Positions 7,663-14,227 of a stretch of 24,955 nt of DNA are shown here, in pieces; within the stretch, counting starts at the first letter, position 1, and each line of letters opens with the position of its first letter. Origin of the DNA: SKW197 sp049970095 (GTDB taxonomy: Archaea > Thermoplasmatota > Thermoplasmata > Lutacidiplasmatales > SKW197); contig JBMFNP010000025.1 in NCBI GenBank assembly GCA_049970095.1, positions 1 through 24,955 of the forward strand, read 5' to 3'. A program made the position numbers and the translations under genes. The notes beneath the pieces were generated by a model. It was not told the DNA's origin. It ran no database searches and saw only the letters and a list, made by a program, of their open reading frames with translations.

Positions 7663-7728
7663 ACCTGGGAACCCCTATGGGACCAGACCCTGAATCTGGC
7701 GCCTTTGACCAGACTTGACTACTCCCGC
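7644..7728 (-). tRNA. tRNA-Leu (anticodon CAG)
   Basis: On the minus strand the acceptor arms are gcgggag (7722-7728) and ctcccgc (7645-7651), with discriminator A at 7644 as is usual for leucine. The anticodon arm is CCAGA, loop TTCAGGG, TCTGG, giving anticodon CAG. A long variable arm (about tcccataggggt) marks a type II tRNA. The T arm is CCAGG-TTCAAAT-CCTGG. There is no intron, and CCA is not encoded. The 5' end lies only 3 bp after the hypB stop, and no TATA box is visible at -25, so it is probably cut from the hypB transcript. The T-rich sequence beyond 7644 (tttgatttatttatg) may terminate it. Confidence 0.95.
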
Positions 7729-7731
7729 TTT

Positions 7732-8382
7732 TTATAGCCCCATCTCTTTCATCAGTTCATCAATTCCTTCCTCATGCTTGGCATCTGTGAGCAGGATTTT
7801 TTTGTGAGGAACAATCCTCTGGAAATCTCTCAGGATTACATTTACATCCACATCCACATATTTCGCAAGGTCCTTCTTGTTAAGCACAGCAAGGTCTGCG
7901 TTTGCAAATATGATGGGGTGTTTCCTTACCATGTCATCGCCTTCAGTTGTAGAAATCACTACAATGCGCATATCAGCGCCCAGCGGGAAGTCTGAAGGGC
8001 ACACAAGATTGCCTACATTCTCAATAAACAGGACATCAATTGAATGGAGGTCCAGTTGTTCAAGGGCATGCTCAATGTAGTGTGCATCCAGATGACATTC
8101 CTTGCCTGTATTCACATTTACTGCCTGTGCACCCCTTGCAACAAATCTAAGGTAGTCGTCATTTCCTGATACATCTCCTGCAATTACGCCACACCGCTTT
8201 CCTTTCGCTTTCAGTTTTTCAATTATTTTTTCGATGAGGAGAGTTTTACCAGAACCAATTGAACCCATGAACTCGTAGCTTTTAATGCCGTGTGCTTTGA
8301 GTTCTTTTGAGATTTCGCCAGCAATCTTCTGATTTACTTTGAGTATATCTGTGCCGATTTGAATCTCAGATATTTTGTGCAT
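7732..8382 (-). CDS. hypB: hydrogenase nickel incorporation GTPase HypB
   Basis: HypB is the SIMIBI-class GTPase that delivers nickel to [NiFe] hydrogenase (with HypA), and sometimes to urease. In the 216 aa the P-loop is GSIGSGKT (residues 40-47). The metal site is GKECHLDAH, with Cys96 and His97. The nucleotide-dependent switch is ENVGNLVCP (121-129) and the guanine-specificity motif is NKKD (168-171). No histidine-rich N-terminal nickel store is present. The start ATG at 8382 follows an excellent ribosome-binding site, GAGGTGA, located right after the stop of the 53-aa membrane protein. No hypA or hydrogenase gene is in the window, so the target enzyme lies elsewhere. Confidence 0.96.
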   Translation of the reverse strand: MHKISEIQIGTDILKVNQKIAGEISKELKAHGIKSYEFMGSIGSGKTLLIEKIIEKLKAKGKRCGVIAGDVSGNDDYLRFVARGAQAVNVNTGKECHLDAHYIEHALEQLDLHSIDVLFIENVGNLVCPSDFPLGADMRIVVISTTEGDDMVRKHPIIFANADLAVLNKKDLAKYVDVDVNVILRDFQRIVPHKKILLTDAKHEEGIDELMKEMGL

Positions 8383-8391
8383 TTTTTCACC

Positions 8392-8553
8392 TCATTCATA
8401 GGTAAGGAGATAGAGGAAGCCAGTTCCAAGCCATGTGATGCCAGCAATTATTCCCCACAGATTCCATTTTGCTGCTGCAGAGCCTGCAATCACCACCAGT
8501 GGTGCTACAAAGAGGAGGAGCATGGGGAGTATAATGTTTTTCTTTGCTTCCAT
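8392..8553 (-). CDS. 53-residue two-helix membrane protein upstream of hypB
   Basis: This ORF translates as a 53-aa protein: a start MEAKKNI, a first hydrophobic helix (about residues 7-28, with ILPMLLLFVAPLVVIAG), a loop AAAKWNLWG, and a second helix (about 34-51, with IIAGITWLGTGFLYLL), ending TYE. The hydrophobic pattern and positive-inside N-terminus are those of a genuine small membrane protein. Its stop (TGA, 8392-8394) immediately precedes the hypB ribosome-binding site, so both share a transcript. A TATA-like stretch lies about 27 nt before the ATG. The function is unknown. A role in nickel or hydrogenase biology is suggested only by position. Confidence 0.75.
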   Translation of the reverse strand: MEAKKNIILPMLLLFVAPLVVIAGSAAAKWNLWGIIAGITWLGTGFLYLLTYE

Positions 8554-8574
8554 GAAAAAAAGGAATGAGAGATA

Positions 8575-8584
8575 GAATAAAAAG
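8575..8584 (-). promoter_or_regulatory. putative TATA box of the small membrane protein-hypB operon
   Basis: Read on the minus strand this is an A/T-rich element (ctttttattc) about 26 nt before the ATG at 8553. It fits a leaderless transcript, but the match to an archaeal TATA consensus is moderate. Confidence 0.4.
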
Positions 8585-8604
8585 ATTGCGCTTCTTCAAT
8601 GCAA

Positions 8605-8614
8605 AAACTTATCT
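8605..8614 (+). promoter_or_regulatory. putative TATA box of the glycosyltransferase gene
   Basis: The element aaacttatct is centred about 28 nt before the GTG at 8638. It supports GTG rather than ATG 8599 as the real start, because ATG 8599 would lie upstream of the expected transcription start. Confidence 0.4.
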
Positions 8615-8637
8615 ATGGATTCCATATCCAATATATC

Positions 8638-9762
8638 GTGAATATTGCAATTGTCAGCAATCATTTCTGGCCAGTCACTGGCGGAATTGAACAAGAGTTG
8701 CAAATACTCGCTACAGAAATGCAAAAAAGAGGACATAATGTTGAGATTCATTGCAGCAACATTACTCCTGATGGGAGACAACTTGCTCCTTCTGAAGAAT
8801 ATCAGGGAATAAAAATTTACAGGTATCCTTATCTAATTAGAGTTGGCTACTATCTATCTCTATTTAAACCGAAAATTAAGAATGCAGACATCTTAGATCT
8901 CAATGGGTTTGGTATCCTCACAAACGATTACATCACAAGAAAATTCAATAAAAAGCTTCCTATCATACTTACTGTCTACCATGCTGTACATATTCCTACA
9001 AAAAAAATTATAAATAAAATTTACCATAAAATTTATTTTAACACTGTAGGTAAAAGAACACTAAAGATGGTTGATAAAATCATAACGCGTCAGCAACTAG
9101 ATATTACTCTCTTGACGCAACAAGGCATCCCCAGAAACAAAATAGAATGCGTACCTGCATCTTTTCCAGACGAAATTCTCACTAAGTGCTGGGAAAAAAC
9201 AGAGCATCCATTTGAAAGATATGTGATTTATGTGGGGAGATTACATGTTGAAAAGTCTCCAGAACATATTTTGCATGCGATTCATAGAATAAAAAGAAGA
9301 GACTTTGGTGTTGTCTTTATAGGCCCAGATGAGGGTGAATTGAGTAAGCTCCAGATGCTTGTCAGAGATTATAATTTGAAAGATAGAGTGAAATTTTTTG
9401 GAAGAGTAGATAACGCTACAAAGTACGCTTTGCTTTCTGGTGCAGAGTTTCTGGTTCTTCCTTCAATGTACGAGGGATTTGGAAGAGTCCTTCTTGAAGC
9501 TTGGGCTATGGGCAGGGCTGTGATTGCGTCGCGTGTGGGTGGGGTACCATATGTGGTATCTGATGGAGGGGATGGGCTACTTTACAACTGGGGAGATATA
9601 GAAACACTTGCAAAGCACATAGAGTTCCTATTGGAGAATGAAGATGTAAGAAAGAAGATGGGAATTGCAGGAAGAAAAAAAGTTGAAGAGAAATATACAA
9701 CCACAAAGGTTATGGATAGAATGGAAAAAATTTATGAGGAAGTTCTCGCCTCTAATTCATAA
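8638..9762 (+). CDS. GT4-family glycosyltransferase
   Basis: This is a GT-B fold retaining glycosyltransferase that transfers a sugar from a nucleotide sugar to an unknown acceptor. The N-terminal domain opens VNIAIVSNHFWPVTGGIEQE, the usual beta-strand plus GG loop. The C-terminal domain has YVGRLHVEKSPEHIL and the nucleotide-binding E-x7-E-type region, SMYEGFGRVLLEAWAMGRAVIAS followed by GGVPYVV. An in-frame ATG at 8599 would add 13 residues (MQKLIYGFHIQYI) that do not resemble the family, so GTG 8638 is preferred and gives 374 aa. The first half is noticeably AT-rich (for example around 8990-9060) and uses codons unlike its neighbours, which hints at acquisition. It may serve surface polysaccharide or protein glycosylation. 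Its end overlaps the convergent M20 peptidase by 6 bp. Confidence 0.85.
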   Translation: MNIAIVSNHFWPVTGGIEQELQILATEMQKRGHNVEIHCSNITPDGRQLAPSEEYQGIKIYRYPYLIRVGYYLSLFKPKIKNADILDLNGFGILTNDYITRKFNKKLPIILTVYHAVHIPTKKIINKIYHKIYFNTVGKRTLKMVDKIITRQQLDITLLTQQGIPRNKIECVPASFPDEILTKCWEKTEHPFERYVIYVGRLHVEKSPEHILHAIHRIKRRDFGVVFIGPDEGELSKLQMLVRDYNLKDRVKFFGRVDNATKYALLSGAEFLVLPSMYEGFGRVLLEAWAMGRAVIASRVGGVPYVVSDGGDGLLYNWGDIETLAKHIEFLLENEDVRKKMGIAGRKKVEEKYTTTKVMDRMEKIYEEVLASNS

Positions 9763-10842
9763 CATCCTTTCAAAAAACTCCCTGTATTTTTTCTCCACAC
9801 GCGCAAGGGAATCTGCATAAACAAATTCATCTGCAGCATGCCAGTTTCCGCCAGCAACTCCATAAACCACAGTTGGCCAGTTTTCCCCGAAAAGATTGAA
9901 ATCTCCTACAGATTGTCCATATGTGATTTCAGCATTCACAGTTTTCATGAATTCCTCCACCAGATTGTTCTCGTGCGTAACATATGGTTTCAGAAAAGGA
10001 ACGCTGCGCTTCACATAGCCAACATTGACTTTAGACCTCAACCCGAGGGCAAGAATTCTATTCTCAATTTCTCTTTTTATTACCTCAGGTTTTTCTCCGA
10101 GTACATAATGTCTATCTACAACAAGCTTGCAGAACTCTGGTACACTCAAAGAATCGCTTTGCCCTGAAATCAGAAGAGGACAGAACGAACCTCTACCAAG
10201 TTTCTCATGTTCACCTACTGGCATATCCTCAAAGATGCCTGCAATCCTCCCGCAATCCACCACAGCATTTATGCCAAGATTTGGTCTTGCACCATGGGCA
10301 GACCTGCCATACACCTCAATCTTGAAAACCACCCTTCCCCTTGCACCCATCATCAATCTCTCATTTGTTGGCTCAGAAATGAGTACAAGGTCTGGTGAAA
10401 TTCCTTTTTCCTTCAGATGGTTTATTAACTGGAACGCTCCAAGTGATTCTCCTTCTTCATCTGCACAGGCTGTAAAAATGATATTTAACTTTTCACTGAA
10501 TTCTGCGAATAGCAAAAGAAAGATTGCAAGCCCAGCCTTCATATCACATGCCCCTAGCCCAAAAATTTTTCCATCAGCCTCAACACCAGCGAACGGGTCA
10601 ACACTCCAGTTCTTCATAACTTCAACCGTATCCATATGTGCGTTCAGAAGTATGCACCTTTCCTTTTTTCCACTGCCAAATGCAATTACATTCTTCCTTC
10701 CATCACCTAGATCCTGATAGTAAATTTCAGAGGAATAGGGTTCAATCAGGTGATAGATAAAACTGGCAATTTCACCCTCTGTGCCAAGCACACTTTTCCA
10801 CTTTATCAGTTCCTTTAATAACTCAATGGCGGTAGGCGACAT
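9757..10842 (-). CDS. M20-family metallopeptidase/deacylase (ArgE/DapE-like)
   Basis: This is a zinc-dependent amidohydrolase of about 361 aa. Family landmarks appear in order: LLNAHMDTV (metal His and Asp), GLGACDMKAGLA (bridging Asp), ACADEEGES (catalytic Glu pair), ISEPTN, the dimerisation-domain GRSAHGARP, and the C-terminal metal His in NWHAADEFV. The group includes acetylornithine deacetylase, succinyl-diaminopimelate desuccinylase, LysK and carboxypeptidases; the sequence alone does not pick one. The open frame extends to a TTG at 10851, but ATG 10842 is the better start. Either way it overlaps the end of the HD-domain gene (by about 20 bp), indicating an operon. Confidence 0.88.
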   Translation of the reverse strand: MSPTAIELLKELIKWKSVLGTEGEIASFIYHLIEPYSSEIYYQDLGDGRKNVIAFGSGKKERCILLNAHMDTVEVMKNWSVDPFAGVEADGKIFGLGACDMKAGLAIFLLLFAEFSEKLNIIFTACADEEGESLGAFQLINHLKEKGISPDLVLISEPTNERLMMGARGRVVFKIEVYGRSAHGARPNLGINAVVDCGRIAGIFEDMPVGEHEKLGRGSFCPLLISGQSDSLSVPEFCKLVVDRHYVLGEKPEVIKREIENRILALGLRSKVNVGYVKRSVPFLKPYVTHENNLVEEFMKTVNAEITYGQSVGDFNLFGENWPTVVYGVAGGNWHAADEFVYADSLARVEKKYREFFERML

Positions 10843-11692
10843 TTTTCTCAAACTCTATTTTTTCAAAAAATCTTTCTCGCTCCTTTGCCTCAACAGTACC
10901 AATCACTTCAAGATAATTTTCAATGCCAGATGTTCTGATTTTTGGCCCGAGCACTTCCTGTATCTGGAAAAGCCCTGCTGAGCATGTCATTTCAATTTCT
11001 ATTCGCACTGGCTTTTCAACTCCTTCCCTTATTTTCACCTTCTTGATTGCAAGCGCAGAGACAGAATGAATATCAACCTTTCCCTTTGAAAAAGGTACCC
11101 TTGCTCTCCCATTTGCCATATCAGTGCCGTCCCCGACAGTAACGCAACCCCCTTCTATGCTTATGCAGGGTACTGCTTCATCATGTGTATAGATGCATTC
11201 AAATATTGAGGCTTTCAACCTTGCTGCCTTTCTTGGCTGGTAGTAGCGGAATAGCAGAGCATCTATAACATTGCCTAGGAGCAGGATGCCATGATGATAG
11301 TGCATCTCTCTATGGATACCGTTTCCCACATCATGAAGATATGTAGCTACTAAAACCACGAGTTGGGCATCTTCGTAGGTGCCAGTCATCTCCCGAACGG
11401 TATTTGGCTGTATGCCTTTTTTATTCAAAAGCTCCAGGATTGTCAGAGCGTTTCTTGTAGCAATTCTGGAATGGGTCAATCCATGGTCATTGTAGTGGAA
11501 ACGGTTGATTGCTACATTGTTAGCATGGTCTATTAACCCCTGGATGTACTCGTCATGCTCCAGGAATTCCAGGGCATCCTGTGCAATAGAATTATCTTTC
11601 AACCTTTTCTTTACCTCAGAGTATGCATTCTTCGCATCCGTTTCTGGGTCATATCCATTAACATCATTTTTTTCATTTCCCATACCCATCAT
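10823..11692 (-). CDS. HD-superfamily phosphohydrolase
   Basis: The 289-aa protein has the HD metal-binding signature: His residues in HYNDHGLTHSRIATRNA, and the paired YLHDVGNG with a following HREMHYHHG. The second half contains GDGTDMANGRARVPFSKGK and DIHSVSALAIKKVKI, then a beta-rich tail (KPVRIEIEMTCSAGLFQIQ). This arrangement resembles the COG3294-type HD phosphohydrolases common in archaea, whose substrate is unknown; nucleotide or cyclic-nucleotide hydrolysis is typical of the superfamily. Three ATGs cluster at 11692, 11689 and 11683. The ribosome-binding site AAGGAG ends at 11694, so 11689 or 11683 gives more usual spacing than 11692. It is coupled to the M20 peptidase. Confidence 0.82.
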   Translation of the reverse strand: MMGMGNEKNDVNGYDPETDAKNAYSEVKKRLKDNSIAQDALEFLEHDEYIQGLIDHANNVAINRFHYNDHGLTHSRIATRNALTILELLNKKGIQPNTVREMTGTYEDAQLVVLVATYLHDVGNGIHREMHYHHGILLLGNVIDALLFRYYQPRKAARLKASIFECIYTHDEAVPCISIEGGCVTVGDGTDMANGRARVPFSKGKVDIHSVSALAIKKVKIREGVEKPVRIEIEMTCSAGLFQIQEVLGPKIRTSGIENYLEVIGTVEAKERERFFEKIEFEKNVAYRH

Positions 11693-11726
11693 ACTCCTTT
11701 CAGCAGAATATACGATACGGAAAGGG

Positions 11727-11737
11727 GTATATAAAGG
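11727..11737 (-). promoter_or_regulatory. TATA box of the HD-protein/M20 operon
   Basis: Read on the minus strand this is cctttatatac. It is about 40 nt before the start codons, predicting a leader of roughly 15 nt that includes the AAGGAG ribosome-binding site. Confidence 0.55.
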
Positions 11738-11770
11738 TTAGAATAAGGGAAAATACCCGTTTCTGCTTTC

Positions 11771-11791
11771 CAGATTCGCCTTTCAGATTCG
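11771..11791 (+). repeat. direct repeat cagattcg upstream of the tup operator
   Basis: The 8-bp word cagattcg occurs at 11771-11778 and again at 11784-11791, a 13-bp period, immediately upstream of and touching the inverted repeat at 11790. It could be an activator or BRE-proximal site, or chance. Confidence 0.4.
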
Positions 11792-11813
11792 TTATGTTTA
11801 TATATGCATAACG
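11790..11813 (+). promoter_or_regulatory. inverted repeat straddling the TATA box: candidate operator/promoter of tupABC
   Basis: The arms cgttatg (11790-11796) and cataacg (11807-11813) are perfect inverted copies around a 10-nt spacer, tttatatatg, which is itself the TATA box. The TATA centre is about 25 nt before ATG 11827, so the mRNA is expected to be leaderless. A regulator bound to both arms would block TBP. The CGTTAT/ATAACG arms resemble, from memory, the operator arms bound by ModE-type molybdate/tungstate regulators; that link is inference. Confidence 0.6.
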
Positions 11814-11826
11814 CTTTTACCCCTTC

Positions 11827-12663
11827 ATGAAACTCAAGGTAAAAATTACCCTGGCAATAATCATTTTGGGGCTTGTTCTTGGATGTGCATTCGGATTGAT
11901 GTTTTTGCAACATCGCAAAGATTCAATAATGCTAGCTACCACAACATCTCTTCAAGATACGGGTTTGCTTAGTGATATTCTTCCGGATTTTGAGAAAAAG
12001 TATGGGATAGAGGTAAGCGTTGTTGCAGTGGGAACTGGGCAAGCACTGGAATACGGTAAGAGGGGTGATGCCCACATCCTCCTTGTGCATGCACCTACAC
12101 AGGAGATTGAGTTCATGAAGAATGGATACGGTGTAGAGCGCCGTACCCTTTTCTGGAATACATTTGTTTTGATTGGACCAGAAACAAATCCAGCAAAAAT
12201 AAACGCGTCAGACAATATTTCACTTGCATTTATGAAAATCTATAATTCCTCTTCCTTTTTTGTTTCAAGAGGTGATATGTCTGGCACACATCTCAAAGAG
12301 CTTGCAATCTGGAAAGAATGCGGGGTCTCTTCTGCAGCACTCACCAATAAAACATGGTATATTAATGCAAGTGCAGGCATGGGCACAACCCTTCTTGTAG
12401 CAGATGAAAAACTTGCTTACACACTATCTGATATTGCTACATACCTTAAGTTCAAACCAAAACTCAAAAAATTGATTAATATTGAAATTACCATTACAGA
12501 AAATATAAAAAACCTCTATTCTTTAATAATTACAAAGGCTGGTTATGATAATAAGAACAGAGAGGTAAATTGCTTCAGGGACTGGTTGATCTCAAACGAA
12601 ACCCTTTCCAAAATTGAGAACTACACCATAAACTCACAAAAGGTTTTCAATTTACTGAGGTAA
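11827..12663 (+). CDS. tupA: tungstate ABC transporter, substrate-binding lipoprotein
   Basis: The 278-aa protein has a signal peptide ending in a lipobox (LVLGC, Cys20), so it is probably membrane-tethered outside the cell. The mature part begins LATTTSLQDTGLLSDILPDF, the TTTS oxyanion-binding signature of TupA proteins. It continues with VAVGTGQALEYGKRGDAHILLVHAP, the YGVERR block, and SAGMGTTLLVADEKLAYTLSD. These features fit TupA better than ModA or WtpA. The ligand is probably tungstate, although molybdate cannot be excluded from sequence. The first gene of tupABC, it has the ATG about 25 nt after its TATA box. Tungstate would supply tungsten-pterin enzymes. Confidence 0.92.
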   Translation: MKLKVKITLAIIILGLVLGCAFGLMFLQHRKDSIMLATTTSLQDTGLLSDILPDFEKKYGIEVSVVAVGTGQALEYGKRGDAHILLVHAPTQEIEFMKNGYGVERRTLFWNTFVLIGPETNPAKINASDNISLAFMKIYNSSSFFVSRGDMSGTHLKELAIWKECGVSSAALTNKTWYINASAGMGTTLLVADEKLAYTLSDIATYLKFKPKLKKLINIEITITENIKNLYSLIITKAGYDNKNREVNCFRDWLISNETLSKIENYTINSQKVFNLLR

Positions 12664-12669
12664 TGAAAA

Positions 12670-13308
12670 ATGTGGGAAGGCGTGTTCGGTGATGCTTTTC
12701 GTTCTCTCCTGGTTTCAAGCACTGCCACCCTTCTTGCATCGCTTATTGGAATTCCCCTTGGTGTTTATCTGGGGCTCAAACGCATTCCCGGGAAAAAAAT
12801 ACTGAAGAGTGCAATCTACACGCTTTATGGCTTTCCACCCGTGGTAATGGGATTGATTGTATATCTTCTGCTTTCTTCCACCGGCCCTTTGGGTTTCCTT
12901 CATCTCATTTTTTCACTGGAGGCGATTGTGCTTGCAGAATTCCTCCTTGCCCTTCCATTGGTTCTTGGGATTACAATGATGAGTGTTTCCTCCATACCCA
13001 GGGAAGTTTCAGATGCAATAAAAATTCTGGGTGGGAGAAGATGGCAGAGCCTCTATCTTTATTTAAGGGAGGCAAGAAATGGAATAATTACAGCGGTGAT
13101 GGTGGGTTTTGGCTCAGCAATCAGTGAGGTGGGTGCAGCAATGATGGTGGGAGGAGGGATAGAGGGGCATACAAGTGTGCTCACAACTGCAATAATGGTG
13201 GAGACTAGAATGGGTAATTTTGAAATTGCACTCGCACTTTCTGCAGTACTGCTTTTTCTCTGCTTTCTTATATATGGCATTTTAACCCGTCTGGAGGATA
13301 CTGAATGA
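12670..13308 (+). CDS. tupB: tungstate ABC transporter, permease
   Basis: The 212-aa integral membrane protein has about five hydrophobic segments, including VSSTATLLASLIGIPLGVYL and FPPVVMGLIVYLLL. It carries the ABC permease EAA-loop, SDAIKILGGRRWQSLYLY followed by REARNGI, which contacts the ATPase. The pattern fits TupB-type permeases. The ribosome-binding site GAGGT overlaps the tupA stop region (gaggtaatgaaaaatg), and its own stop overlaps the tupC start (ATGA). No start other than ATG 12670 is plausible. Confidence 0.92.
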   Translation: MWEGVFGDAFRSLLVSSTATLLASLIGIPLGVYLGLKRIPGKKILKSAIYTLYGFPPVVMGLIVYLLLSSTGPLGFLHLIFSLEAIVLAEFLLALPLVLGITMMSVSSIPREVSDAIKILGGRRWQSLYLYLREARNGIITAVMVGFGSAISEVGAAMMVGGGIEGHTSVLTTAIMVETRMGNFEIALALSAVLLFLCFLIYGILTRLEDTE

Positions 13309-14033
13309 GCGTGGTAATTTCATGCGATGGAATTTCCAAAAGTTTTGACGGCAAAAAAGTACTTGAAAATATAAAATTGGATATCATGCAGGGGGAAATT
13401 TTCTCAATAATAGGACCCAATGGTTCTGGTAAAACCACACTCATAAGGATTCTTGCAACATTGGAGCGCCAGGATAAGGGAATTGTCAAATATTTTGGTG
13501 TGGAAATGAAGGAAGAGGAGAAATTGCTTATTTTTCGCAGAAAACTTGGATATGTGCAGCAGAAAGCAGTATTATTTGCAGGCAGGGTATATGATAATCT
13601 TGCGATTCCACTCAAAATTCGGAACTGGGAGGAGCACAAAATTGATAAAAGAGTTGAAGAAGTAGCAGAAAAACTTGGTATAAAATCCATTCTTAGCAGA
13701 AACATAAAAAATCTCTCTGGTGGAGAGGCACAGCGGGTTGCATTTGGAAGGGCAATTGTTGCTGAGCCACAAATTCTGTTTCTTGACGAATTTACTGCAA
13801 ACCTTGATTACAGAAATGCGGGAATTCTTGAGCAGTATGTGAAGAATTTTGTAGCAGATAAAAGAACTGTGGTCATGGTTTCACACAATATATTCCAGGT
13901 GAAGCGATTAGCCAGCAGAACAGCAATTCTTTTTGACGGGAAAATTATTGAGCAGGGAGAGACTAAGAGAGTTCTGGAAGGACCGGAAAATCCAGTTGCA
14001 AAGGATTTTGTGTGCGGGAAAATTCCATGGTAA
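13305..14033 (+). CDS. tupC: tungstate ABC transporter, ATP-binding protein
   Basis: The 242-aa ATPase energises uptake. Walker A is GPNGSGKTT (about residues 37-45), the Q-loop is in YVQQKAVLF, the ABC signature is LSGGEAQRV (about 135-143), Walker B is ILFLDEFTANLD, and the H-loop is MVSHNIFQ. There is no C-terminal regulatory (mop/TOBE) domain; the protein ends soon after the H-loop with DFVCGKIPW. A ribosome-binding site GGAGG lies 8 bp before the ATG, inside tupB. It is the last gene of the transporter operon. Confidence 0.94.
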   Translation: MSVVISCDGISKSFDGKKVLENIKLDIMQGEIFSIIGPNGSGKTTLIRILATLERQDKGIVKYFGVEMKEEEKLLIFRRKLGYVQQKAVLFAGRVYDNLAIPLKIRNWEEHKIDKRVEEVAEKLGIKSILSRNIKNLSGGEAQRVAFGRAIVAEPQILFLDEFTANLDYRNAGILEQYVKNFVADKRTVVMVSHNIFQVKRLASRTAILFDGKIIEQGETKRVLEGPENPVAKDFVCGKIPW

Positions 14034-14054
14034 TTAACAATTTGTTGGTGCGTA

Positions 14055-14066
14055 AAATATATATAC
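14055..14066 (+). promoter_or_regulatory. TATA box for the 48-aa ORF
   Basis: The element aaaatatatata is centred about 21 nt before ATG 14081 and about 30 nt before ATG 14090, which are in the same frame. A strong TATA box here, after tupC, argues that something downstream is transcribed on its own. Confidence 0.5.
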
Positions 14067-14080
14067 CTTGCAAAACAATT

Positions 14081-14227
14081 ATGAAATGTATGCAAAATGT
14101 AGATAGGCAACGCAGAGAGGAACTGGAATTACTCTGCAAAGGTTTCCTACTTACTTACCAGTATAACAGGGATGTTGCTACTGCATTTTGCAGGGGTTTT
14201 CTTCTCAAGATTGAGAGTTCCTGCTAA
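14081..14227 (+). CDS. small 48-residue protein, unknown function
   Basis: Immediately after a strong TATA box an ATG opens a 48-codon frame (second ATG at 14090). The sequence is amphipathic, with a charged start (DRQRREELELL) and two related hexamers CKGFLL and CRGFLL separated by about 12 residues that include YQYNRDVA. This gives a small internal repeat. Four cysteines are present, including the last residue. The frame runs 23 bp into the 3' end of gatE on the other strand. I know of no family. The alternative is an untranslated RNA or chance ORF. Confidence 0.5.
   Translation: MKCMQNVDRQRREELELLCKGFLLTYQYNRDVATAFCRGFLLKIESSC

Noticed and set aside
8359..8568. Plus-strand 69-aa ORF between hypB and the glycosyltransferase
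   Set aside because: It lies antisense to the 53-aa membrane protein and hypB start, has no promoter or ribosome-binding site, and has a composition typical of a shadow frame.
8396..8599. Minus-strand 67-aa ORF in the same place
   Set aside because: It is out of frame with the 53-aa protein, whose hydrophobic pattern and coupling to hypB are far more protein-like; this frame is Cys/His-rich without order.
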